DNA from: Otatea glauca
Lineage: Eukaryota; Streptophyta; Magnoliopsida; Poales; Poaceae
NCBI GenBank assembly: GCA_036346275.1
Contig: CM070719.1
Location: 20,253,185 to 20,317,184, forward strand
Length of the DNA: 64,000 nt
Reading direction: 5' to 3'
Shown: one piece after another, positions 22,769 to 34,400 of the stretch
How positions within the stretch are numbered: position 1 is the stretch's first letter
Layout: every line of letters begins with the position of its first letter
Translations under genes and position numbers: made by a program
The notes under the pieces: model-generated
Databases searched by the model: none
Seen by the model: the letters and a program-made list of their open reading frames with translations, nothing else
Told to the model about the DNA's origin: nothing

Positions 22769-24216
22769 TATGGAACGCCGGGAGACAGGGACGAGGGTCG
22801 TTTTGCCCGGCGAAGCCTGGCGGAGGAGGGCTCACGGGGAGAGGGAGCCCCTGATCATTCCCCGCGCTCGCTGCCACCTGTACTCTACAGTACGTCTACA
22901 CAGCCAAGCTTCCTGGTATATATGGAGCCAACCAACTGAGGTATGGTAAGTCATCGGGGTGCATTAACGGGCAATTGCTCAGCATGGATAAGTTTTTTTT
23001 TTCCTTTTTGGGACCGGATTCATGCCTATTTGGAACGTAGAAAACAATATATGCACGATGAATCGAACTGTTTCATGCGTTCCAATGCAGGACATGATAA
23101 GTTGACCTAGCATGGTACATCTTGCTAGCGGTTGCAGAGCTGGAGACCTGGAGTAACAAAGATGAAGGTCGAACAGTCACTAGCAACTTGTGACAAGCCT
23201 TACATTAGCCCCCCTTTTCATTGAGAAAAACTAGAAAACCATATACGGTTAGAATGGTATAGGATCCAGCTGGCAAGGGGGCACGGTTGTGTTCAACCTC
23301 CTACTAGTGTCTTCCAGACCTCGATCTCCCGTGCCTTTAGGGGGCACAGTTGCCGCCGATGGGTTCATCACGCCCCCGGATGTAGAGGGAGGTTGGGGAG
23401 ACGGTGGCGGAGGGATGCATGGTGAGGCGATGGCTTACTGAATATTAGATTGGGCTGAGCGTGGATGGTAGGAGAGGGGGAAGTGGTAGCATGGTAAGGC
23501 TGTGAGGTTGTCGTCGGCCGTTGGTAGGAGGGGTGGGGTCAACATTATAAAAGAAGTCGATAAGATGTTTACCGTTGTAATGGTATATCAAGAGTTTTTA
23601 CTTCTTATTTTTGTTTGGTGGCCATTCTCAGGTTTTATCGGTGAAGCCACGTGGGCTCATGGGGGCTTAATTTCCCTTTTTGTTCCAAAGGCAAATCGCC
23701 GGATCAGTCAGGAAGTTTCAATTGAATTTGTCCTCCATACCTTGGCAAACAAAACACACCCTCCGTGGTTAGGTCAAGTATTACATTTTTCACCATTTCA
23801 GGTGTCCTGCTAACTATGATCAGAAGTGACAAAATTAAACATCATTGTAGTAACTACGAATCCCCTGAGCCAACCAAAGAAATGACACTTGACGGCACGC
23901 ATATATGTTTGCTTCTGCAAGTTGAGGTTGAGGAGATCTGTCAACTTGTACGCATGGAATGGCACACTCGATCTGTGGCCTTTTGAGTTCAAATACTCCT
24001 GCTTTGGCACAAGATATTTTCTGAAAAAGCTATGCTATATGCACCAAAATATCTACGGACTTATATAATCCGTACAAAATAGACACTAACACGCATATAT
24101 TATATACCCTGTCCAGAAAACAGGCATAGTTGAGGCCATAGCTCGACGGCAAGAAGGATCGTCTTTTTACCTTTTGCGAGAAAGAAGATCGTTTATACGT
24201 AGACTACTTTCCATTT
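22769..24216. other. No gene recognised (22.8-24.2 kb)
   Basis: Mixed-composition intergenic DNA. Open frames at 23502-23986 have no recognisable domain. No RNA gene is seen. Confidence 0.4.
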
Positions 24217-24224
24217 GTTAACAC

Positions 24225-25686
24225 CAGGGAAACAAATCTCGCCGAAATTCAGCGATTTTTTGTCGAAATTTTGGATTTCGGGCCACCACGAAATTCAAAG
24301 TACCGGCTGGATAAAAAAAATTACTTTTTTTGAAATTGCTACAGTATCCGAAGTTTCGTTTTTTCCTTTAGCGAAATTTTATGATTTTTGGCTGGTTTTC
24401 AAATTTTTAGGCTCGGATTTGGTCCAATAACACTTAAGAAAGTCATCTTCTATGAAAATTTGTTGAAAAACTAAAATTTTGAGACATTTTAAAATTTTGG
24501 CAGAAACACTATCAGATTTTTATAAATTTTTACAAGCTTGATAATGATCTGAAAAATTTATGATACTATCTTTAGTAGTTTATGATCATATAGAAAATTT
24601 TTAAAAATAATTTAACTTCATTTGTTATCTTTAAAAAATCAAAAACTGAATGAACATAATTGGGACAGTAATCTTGTCAGAATTTTATAAATTTTCTCGA
24701 GTGTGATCATTATCTAAATTTTTAATAGAGATTAAGAGTTGCCTCAGTTCCGTTCTATAAAATCTTCAAAAAAAATCAACTTTCTTTGTTTGGTCAATCA
24801 AATCTATGTAAGCATTAAACTTCATTTGTTATATTATATTTCAAAACTCAAAAAGAGATAGACATAAATGGTATTGTGCCTTATAAGAATTTTATAAATT
24901 CACTGGAGTATGATCATGATTCAAAAATTTTATGAGATCTTAAACATTTCCTTATCACCCTTCTGTACAATTTTCAAAAAAATTAAACCTTTTTTGATTG
25001 CTAAAGCAAATCTATGTATTGATCATCAGGCTTTTATCACGACGTAGCACTGTCAAAATTTTTAAACATTATTTAAGCATGATTATCATCTAAAACTTTT
25101 GTATAAACATTAATGTTATATCAGGACCATTCACAAAAATGTTCAAAATTTTCTAACATGGTTTGAATCATTTTTCATTTTGTTCGATTTTACTGGTAAG
25201 CCTTTTAACAGAACAGTAGCACTGTCTGAATATTTAAACATTCATGAAGTTTGATCATCATCTGAAAATTGTATAAGAACATTAGTGATGCATCATAACA
25301 ATGCAAAAAAAAATTCAAAATTTTCTAACGTTGTTTGTACCATTTTTCATTCGGATCAAACTCCCCGGTTAGTGTTTTATTAGGACAGTAGAATGTTTGA
25401 ATTTTAAAAAACTCCTCAAATGTGATAATCATCTGAAATTTTTATGGGAACATCACTGATATGTCATGAACCTCAAAAAATAATTTCAAAATTTTTCGTC
25501 GTTGCAAACATACCGAAATTTCGTGATTTTTTTGGCGAAATTTCATTTTTCTCGGTAAAAAGCAAACCGGATTTTAATTTTTTTTTTAATTTCGAACAAG
25601 ATTTGTCCGAAATACCCAAATTTTAGCGAAATTTTGGATTCCGATCCCGCACGATATTTTATCCGAAAATGAAATTTGAATCCTTG
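24225..25686. mobile_element. hAT-like non-autonomous element, copy A
   Basis: It starts CAGGGAAACAAATCTCGCCG at 24225 and ends AAATTTGAATCCTTG at 25686; the ends form an imperfect inverted repeat. Target-site duplication GTTAACAC (24217-24224) and GTTAACGC (25687-25694) matches at 7 of 8, consistent with hAT. At 1,462 bp it is AT-rich and non-coding, with five or six decayed internal units of about 165-205 bp, each containing an ACAGTA/CACTGTC phrase, a GATCATCATCTGAAAATTTT phrase and a CATTTTTCATTCGG phrase. Copies B (53465) and C (60947) are collinear with it. Confidence 0.8.
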
Positions 25687-25694
25687 GTTAACGC

Positions 25695-27798
25695 ATGGCT
25701 GATGCAACATTAGTGGTGATCCATCCAAGTAATCCAACAGTGTGACAACAAAAAATTATTATGAGAACCTTGACTAAACCCTAGCATTCGGCACAGCGAT
25801 CATCTCAACCAGGCCGGCAAAAAGGTACGTAGCGAAATGTAAGTTGGATTATCCCTCATGCGAAAGCGACTACAAAATTAAGAGCCGTCCTGTTGCGTTT
25901 TGTGATAAAGCCCATCACTCATCGCGTTTTTCTTTTCCTTAAAAAAAACGTGGATAGTGACGTGGACCATAAAAGTCACCCACTGAAACCGACGTGTACC
26001 AATGGATGCTCAACGTGTAGGCCATCCGGAATGATGTTTAGCTGGAGAACCGGAGAAGTTTGAGCCTTTGGAATATCCGGTTCTTTGCACACTTTCTTTT
26101 TCTTTATTTTTAGTTCTTTTTGAAATTATAAATCTAATATTCTTTTCAACCGTAGAAATATCCATAGTCATCACGTATCACCTACCTATCGTGCTCTCCT
26201 ACCGCACGCACTAGGTCTCTAGCACTGTAGCTCCTCTTTCTACCGAGCTCGGGGATAGGTACCTGTTGAACTCAAGTACTATAGCACATCATCCTGTCGA
26301 GCTCGATAAGAAGGGGAGGTGCGGTGTCGATGATCTGCTGCAGTAAAAGAGCATGGTAAATCATATGACGTCAGTCCATACTTCCGTAGATAAAAATAGG
26401 TGGGTTTACAATTACATGTGAAAAAACAAAAATAATAATAAAAATATACGCAAGACCCAGATACCTTGGCTTCGAGAAGCTTTGGTCGGACAAGGAGTTG
26501 CCTCCTAAGTAATGGAGGGTGTTTCAGTAATTTTGCAGGGGTTTAGGACAACTGGACAAGTAGGATTGGACACCTGGCGCGTCATGTCTCACGTGGGGTT
26601 GGAGTCCAGACTTGTTTATTTTGTTTATCTACTACTAGTAGTGATTAGTGAACTTCAATCTCCTGAAGAAAAGTTCGTCCCAGGGATAGGTGTTTCGTGG
26701 CGGCTGCGAACCGAGCTGAAAAATATTCACACATAGGTCTTTTTTTTAAAGAAAAAAATTACATTCAGGTCTTTTTTTAAAAAAAAATACGATTAGATTT
26801 TTTGGAAAGCTCGCTGTAGCTGAACTGGAAGGCTACCAAAGGAAAAAATATATATATTACGCTTAAGTCCTTATGCGTTTTTAAGGCTAACGCTCGGGTC
26901 CTTTTCCATAAAAACAAAATTACATTTAAGTCATTTTTCGCGGGAAAAAAACGTTCGGATTCTTTTTTTTCGAAAAAACATTCATTTTTCCCGTTTTTTT
27001 TACCATTACGTTTAAGCCCTTTTTTCGAGAAAAAAAAAATCAGTTTTCTCGTGTGGAGAGTGGCGCCCGCGACGTGGCACGCCGTGTACATATTTCTAGT
27101 ATTTCCTAGAATTACAAGTGTCTAGCTATTTTCTTTAGGAATGTATAAGCAAGGCGGGGCCAAGCACTAAGCAGCTACACTGTTACACAGCAATATCTCG
27201 AATTAAGCTAGTTTATGCATTCCAAAAAAATAGGAAAGACCGTTATCAAGAAATTCATGGTTCAGTTAAAATGGCCAAATTTTAACCACTGAATTATCTG
27301 CTATGGTTTTCCACTTCCTGCTTTCGGAATGGGCGCGGCTAAACTCGGTTTAAATCTATCTACGATCAAAATCAACACATAATAAGATTCAATAAACCTT
27401 CTGATAACGAAACCGCCCTCGGTGCACAATGTTGAAGCATATTGCTTACTTTTTCTTGTAAACTTCAAGTTTTTGGAGAATTGGTTGGTGCATCAACTCA
27501 ATATAGTATTAGAGCTTAAACATCTTTATTTCAAAATTTGTCTGACGCGGCATTTTTAAGAAATAATCGTAGCCTACTTCGAGTGTATGTCTTAAGCCTA
27601 ACAGAGCCTAAACGTGAGAAGCAATGTTAAAAGTATATTGCTCATGTTTTTTTATAAGCTTAAATTTTTAATTAAGTGAATTTGTTAGATCATGCAACAC
27701 AATACACAACAATTATTCCATTAATTTCCTTTTCTTTGTCATATCAAAGTCATACATACGTTTTTCTTTGTTAGACGGAGACACCCACTGCCACATAC
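25695..27798. other. No gene recognised (25.7-27.8 kb)
   Basis: Intergenic DNA upstream of the aquaporin gene. 26730-27050 is rich in A and T homopolymers with repeated TTAAGTCCTTTTT(T)CG phrases, similar in style to 21.3-21.6 kb. No coding or RNA gene is recognised. Confidence 0.45.
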
Positions 27799-27801
27799 TT
27801 A

Positions 27802-28189
27802 GGGCCTGTTTGGGAGGAGGAGCTGCAATGAATTGAAAAATTTGTTTTTGGTTTCTTTAGGTTATAAAGCGGTGTGTGTAATGGTGTGTGCGCTTTTCAT
27901 TATGTCGTTTGACAAACTGGATGCTGCAGCTGTAACTTTTGGGAGGCAACCGAGTAGGGAGGCTGCAACTTAGCAAAGCACAGCGACACTCGAGTGGGGA
28001 GGCGACAAGGCGGGGCAAGAGATCGGGGAGGGCAGAGCTAGCGAGGTAGGAGTCGATCGAGGGAAACCACACTTGGCTGCAATTTTTAAAGTGCTTTTAA
28101 CGTGGCTTAACTTTTAAACTATTTTACCGCCGTACTATTTATAAAGGCTTTTAACCCAAAACTAAATTACAGCACAGGCGCACAGCCCC
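27802..28189. mobile_element. Probable Tourist-like MITE in the TIP4 promoter
   Basis: TTA occurs on both sides (27799-27801 and 28190-28192). The left end is GGGCCTGTTTGGGAGG; the complement of the right end is GGGGCTGTGCGCCTG, an imperfect match. GGGCCTGTTTGG with a TTA duplication is the usual signature of Tourist/PIF-Harbinger MITEs in grasses. The 388-bp interior is non-coding. The right end is about 45 bp upstream of the TIP4 TATA box. The weak terminal match keeps the call tentative. Confidence 0.5.
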
Positions 28190-28233
28190 TTAGACTAGTC
28201 GCCGAAGTGCTTGCGTTGTTCTCTCTAATCTTC

Positions 28234-28239
28234 TATAAA
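28234..28239 (+). promoter_or_regulatory. TATA box of the TIP4 aquaporin gene
   Basis: TATAAA within TCTTCTATAAAACAAACC, 177 bp before the ATG at 28411. Transcription would be expected to begin around 28265, giving a leader of roughly 145 nt. No other TATA-like site lies closer to the start codon. Confidence 0.6.
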
Positions 28240-28410
28240 ACAAACCGGGCGCTAGCGAGGCCTCAGTCAGTGTCCCAACTCCCACCCATCTCCGCACAAA
28301 AATATCTCCCTGCACTTTTTCGTGCGCTTTTCCCTCAACAGCAACTCTTTTACCTTTCCCCTACCAAAAACAAGAACAGGAAAACCTTGGAGAGATTTAA
28401 TCTAGGATCC

Positions 28411-31400
28411 ATGGCCAAGCTGGTGGACTCTTGCGACCACGGCGACGTCGCTGACGCCGGGTGCGTGCGCGCCGTGCTGGCGGAGCTGGTCCTCACCTTC
28501 CTCTTCGTCTTCACCGGAGTCGCCGCCGCCATGGCCGCCGGTACGTGCTGCTTCTGTACCCCGGGATCGCTTCTTTGCGGCTGTCTTTTTGATGTGTACA
28601 TATATATACGCGGCGTGGGATTGATGCATGGGAGATGCGGATGGATGGTTTGGTTTGGTTTGCAGGGTCGCCGGAGTTGCCGGGGGCGACGATGCCGATG
28701 GCGGCGCTGGCGGGGGTGGCGATCGCGCAGGCGCTGGCGGCGGGGGTGCTGGTGACGGCGGGGTTCCACGTGTCGGGCGGGCACCTGAACCCGGCGGTGA
28801 CGGTGGCGCTGCTGGCGCGCGGGCACATCTCGGCGCTCAGGTCGGTGCTGTACGTCGCCGCGCAGCTGCTGGCCTCCTCCCTCGCCTGCATCCTCCTCCG
28901 GTACCTCACCGGCGGCATGGTACGCTCCTATCGCCCTATCTCTAGCTCCTCGTTACCTACGCTGCTATGCAACCTAAGATCCGAGAAAAGGGGGAAAGGC
29001 CGAATTTTTCGTTGCTTTGTGTGGTTCTGTAGTCCTGTCTCACTCGGCAGTTTGCCGCCCGGGCTATGCTTGGGCTGGGCCAGAAGGCATCGCCACGTGT
29101 TGTTTTGGTCAGCTCAACCAGTACGGCTGGACTGGGCCTTATTTGGGCTTGTCCATAATTCCTCGGTTCAGGTTTTTGTTGGTCGAATTTTTTTTTATTT
29201 AATATTTATTTTTATTCGTTTTTTCAAAACTATGCGTCCGAATGAAAAAATGACAAAATGCCTCGTCGCCCGTGTATGGGCGATCGCCCATACACGCGAT
29301 AGCTACACCGTAGATTAATAGGCGTTAGCGGCCATTTGGGCCCCATCGCCTCTGTGAGGCGTCGCCCCTACTGAGCGACAGGACAGTTTTTTTAGTTTTG
29401 TTTTGTAATTACTATATGCTTTTAATATAAACCCGTAGCTTTTGTTAGGAGTGTCCAAATTAAATGAAACTTGTTTCTAAATTTAAATTTTGGAATGAAG
29501 AATTAGAGTGTAAAATAAAAATCCATGTGTTGTTTGCGAATTTTTTTATTTGAGTTGAATGCTAGGCTCTAATCGTGGATTGTGAAGGAATTATAATGTG
29601 TGTTGATCCATAATTCATGAAATAAATAGAATAAGTTACTACAACCTTATGCACTTCATTTTTGCAAAAATATCTAAATATGATTGCATTTTGAATAAAA
29701 GATGGCTAGTTTAAACCCTTTATAACAATCATTGTTCAAGCAGTTAGAATAATATCTGAACGACCTCAAAACTTGACAGAACCAGCTTTGTTGCATTCTT
29801 GGGCTTGCATAGGTCACAATTATGTAAAAATATTTAGATGTCACTTTAGGTCGCACTATTTTATTGTTGTCAGAACATGCAATCGGTAAAACATGAAAAT
29901 TGCCGTATCTTTCGCAAACGATGGTAAAACTCGATGAAATCGGATATGACGAACCGAAAATGCTATAACCTATCTCGATGGAGAAAATAACATCATTTGG
30001 GACACTGAGCGATGAGGACACATACTAGCCCTCGGACGGTGAGCATACTCTTGAAGGTTGGGCGCATTGTTTATTACGACTTAAAACTAAAAGGAGTACC
30101 ACGAACAAGGAAAACCAAAGTTAACACCAGGCGTCTATTGAGTGCTTGAGGCCACTTCCCATTCGCCCATGCCTCGTGAGGCTTCTCAACACGTCGCGCC
30201 TCTCTCGTTTCCTCTCTCTCTCGCCTCCTTCTCCTCCGCTTCCTTCCTACATGCCTCCTCGCGTGCGGCGATCGCTTGTTCTTGAAACCGCCGCGTGAAC
30301 TCATCCTCACGGTTGGCTTGGTCAAGCCGTTGGTCCTCGGGGTTGATCTCGTATCAAACCCTTGCTCAAATTCACACAATGGCGGAGGTGACTGCATGAA
30401 GCGTAAATTAGCAAAGTTTCATTCACAAATATTATGTAACCCGTCGATTGTTACCATGCGGCGATCCTTGAGCTCTTCTCCGGCGGATCGAAGGCGTAGT
30501 TGCGGCACTTCCAATACCTCCTCTTCCAAGTTGAAATTTCCCAAGCGGACAAGCTGCAAAGATCTCCGCACATACACATGGGCGCCACTGACTCCACGAG
30601 GTAGGAAGAGATCTTGATACGCTAAATTCATGAGCATGCACTCGCTTCTTCCTTTGCCTTCCCCTTACCCTTTGCACTTGCACGCTCGGCATTTTCGATT
30701 GATGCTCACCTCTATTCTTTCTCCCATTGTTCTTTGCGAGACCGCTTGTGAGAACGAATGTTATAAAGCGATATCGCCGGGTATGGGCGTTAGCCTCATA
30801 TTTGGGCGATTGCCCATGTAAGCGATCGCCTCACATTAGAGCGATCGCCCCTACTAGAGCGATAGGTGCACCAAACGTTGGTGTGTTGTCACGTCGTGTG
30901 GCATAGGCAAGCAATGCATAAATGATTTGAACAATTTATAGTGATAACGCTTGTCATGTTACTAACTCGGGAGTTATACAATGTCTTCTTGAGCGTAAAG
31001 CCATTAAAAAATACATCCGTACAACAAGTCAATCACGCCACGCTTCCTAATCGGCCCGTGGGGTAGGTGAGTGGCGGCGGCGACGGACGTCCCTCCTAGG
31101 CCGACCTGCGGCGCGGCGTGAAGTAGTCTGTGCGGCGAGGCCAAGTCTGTGGCGCGCACCCAGAGCCGAGAGGGTCGAGGTAGTCGGTCGAAAGGTACTC
31201 TCCGGTCGAACTCGTCGTCGAAGGCTCGTCGAAACCACCACAGGGTCTGCTGGGCGCGGGACGAGGAGAGAGCCTCCGCACCCTGCCCGCTTCTTCTTCG
31301 CGCGGGAGCGTGCGAGGAACCGGCGGGTAGGGCGAGGCGCAGAAGGAGCCTCCCGACCACTGTCCCCCCCACCTGCTGCGCGGGAGCGTAGCGAGGAACC

Positions 31401-34400
31401 GACGGGTAGGCGAGGCGCGAAGGAGCCTCGTCGGCCAGCGCCCCCTGCACCGCGTGGGGCGTGACGAGCACCGGGTGGGTAGGCGAGTCTTTGGGGCGAC
31501 GTGGCGTGGTGTCTTTGCGTCGCCGACGTCTCGCGCCTCGGCGGTGGCTGGCGAGCCAACCGCCTCACCGTAGCGAGGACCCGACCCAAGCCGTCTCGGA
31601 CTCGGCGGTGGTCACTGTATGCCCACTCTAGGCGCGTCAACATGGACACGACCTCCGCCTCAATCTCCGCCAAGAGCCGAGTCCGCATGTAACGTCGGGT
31701 TGGCATTACGTAAGTTACATGAAAAAGACGTGCCCATGTAGGTTCGATTGTGACACTTACGAGGCGTTGTCCCTCCGGGACATCTGTGAAGGTACGCGTG
31801 TCCGCTCTGATGCTGCCGTCGACGACGTCACGGTCTTTGGTGTGTACCCCACCCTGAGGCGAGTCTTGCTGGGCGAACCACTCCATGTCTTGATCGTACA
31901 TGTCATGGTCGTCTGGACCGGGTCTCGATGACCTCTCGTCGAGTCGGCCCCACCTGCAGGCCCGTGGTCGCATACGGTCGCGCGAATCGAGAGCCACCGC
32001 AAAGACCCATCCGGGTCATCTGCAATGCAAAAGCGATGAAATCTGCGACACATTAATTTCGCAAAGATGCGGAGTAGTAGGATCGAGGCAAGTACACATG
32101 GCGCCACGTCGACAACGTGACGAGGCGGCAAAGGAAAGGATCGAGCAGCCGAATCGCCGCAAAGACTCGGTCGCGGGAGTACTCCTCGACACAAGGTCAA
32201 AGACGAGCACCTTACGGGTGAGCCAAAGGCCTCGTCTCGCGTGCAAAGCACGGAGACCCGTGAGGTGCTCGGGCGTGGGCGTCGTCAGACGCGGTGTATG
32301 GCGTCCACCGCACGCCTCGTCGTGGAGGCGGTCGAACTCCGAACGAACTCGATAGGACCTCCTCACCAGTAGGTGCGCGAACCTCCGCCGCGAGGAAATA
32401 AGAAATGGCGAAGGTTATTCAAGTGCGTTAGTGGGAAAAGATACGAGGAGCGTGCACGCTGTCGGACCAGTGGTGGCCCATGGTGGGCGATCCACCGGTC
32501 GTCTCCGTAAAGCTCCTCGAGTGCGGTGTCGTGTCAACAACGAACTGCCCGACGCGAGAAGCGCTCCCAAGACCACAACCGGAGGAGTAGGGCGCAACGA
32601 CATCGTCGCGTCGTGCTCGCCCAGAGACGGCGCGTCGCCTGCACTTCAGACGTCGCCGCAAGCACACCGAGGCCCACGACCACTGCGCATCACCGCTTAC
32701 AAGGGGAGTTAGGCGTGCTCGTTGAGGCGAGATTGGGCCGAGTGTGTTACCTCATCCACCGGGTGTCGGCGATGTCTTTGGCGTACTCGATCGGTGACGG
32801 TCCACCGTGTTCCGTGGGAGGACGGAACATCACCCAACCGAGCAACAACAGAGGTATGCCTCCAGTGGCGAACACGCCCGCCTCCTCCGCGTCTTGGTGG
32901 AGAAGGTCGACTGCGGCGTTCGCAACAAACATTATCGGCAACTTGGCGCTTCTATTTTAATTCTCAAAGAAAGAGGTACTCACCGTGGCTCGGCGACCAC
33001 GCCGTCGGTCGTGGCGCTCGGCCTCCCTAAGAAATTTGGTAGGGTTTGCCGGTCTGCCGCACCCTCGGCAAGCAGCGGACAACTCGGCGTGCACGCGTGG
33101 CGGGCGTCGTCGCGGCACGCTCGCTGGGCCCGCACAAGGGAGGCCTAAGAGGTACGACACGTCCCGCGGCGTCGAGCCATCTCTCGCACGGAAGGTGGGC
33201 GTGTCGTCTCCGGTCTCCACCGGTCCACGAGTGTGGCGGCGAGGACCGGTCGTGCGAATCATGGCACCTCCTTGCCTCTAACGGGCGATCCACCACCCAC
33301 CATCCTACAAAGAGGAAGTAAGCCACCGCCGCAACTTTGCATGTAGTTAGAATTGCCTCCACTACCGTGATAATAGATCGAGGTCGGATGGGGATTGTCC
33401 ACGATCGACCATAAACACATTTGCCACCCAAGTGGACGACGATTGCGGTGTCCCCGCTCCGCTTCTTCCATTCGCGATTATGCTCCATCACTATGGAGCA
33501 TTTCCGATGTCCGTCCACTTCCCCGGTATGCATGCACCCGCCATGGGCACGAATCAACTACGCACTTCACGTCGTAGTCCTTCTTCTTGGACTTCACAAC
33601 CACGAATTGCCGCGAGAGACATTGCCCAAGATTTCACCGCATCCATCACAGCCTCCTTGTCTTTATATACCCCTGCGTCACCTCGTTCTCACGATACTCC
33701 CATGCATCAATGTTCCTTCATTCATTGTTAGGTCTTGAAATTGTAATTGGTCCACGCACGAGGATAGGCACCCTGTGGCGTTGTCCTCCTCGTCGGAGTG
33801 CTCACCATCGAGGACTTCCTCATCCGCACGGTCCTCCTCTTCCATCAAGTCAACAATGTCCTCCACCTCCTCCCCTCGTCGGCCACCTCGCGCCTCCACC
33901 GCCTCTCTCCCCCCGGTCCCCGTCACCGCTAGCCTCGTGCGTCTCGCGTCTCGGGCTCCTCGCCGCCTTCCTCTTCGCATCCTTCTACATTTGATGTCCC
34001 TCCGCCGTAATGTCCACCCCGACATCACGAACTTGCGACACCGATGGAGCTACCGGTAGCATCTGTGCCAACAACATGAGCGCCAACCCGCTCTACAGCA
34101 AAACCAACATAACTCCTCCATGTGGACGTCGAGTTAACGAGAATCAACTCTCCGTAAAACGGTCTTGCGCTCGGCTCACTCTTGCTCGACCAAGCCGAAC
34201 GATCGGGCATCCAAATCAACATCCGAGACATCCACTCCAACAAACCCTGTATGTCCTATCGCTCGATCGCATATGCCCTCGACTCTTGAAAATGATGATA
34301 GATCCACCCCATCCGCCCCCTGTGCTATCTCCCCATCTCCATAAAATATTTGGAAATACAATTTCTCCGACATGCTGCAACGTCCGACGGAAAAATATTA

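Noticed and set aside
28350..28945. Long frames on the minus strand and alternative plus frames over TIP4 exons 1 and 2
   Set aside because: They mirror the GC-rich aquaporin exons; the spliced TIP4 reading explains the sequence with both NPA motifs.
31149..33577. Many plus-strand frames inside the MULE
   Set aside because: The PMD signatures are on the minus strand; the plus frames have Arg/Pro/Ser-rich shadow composition.
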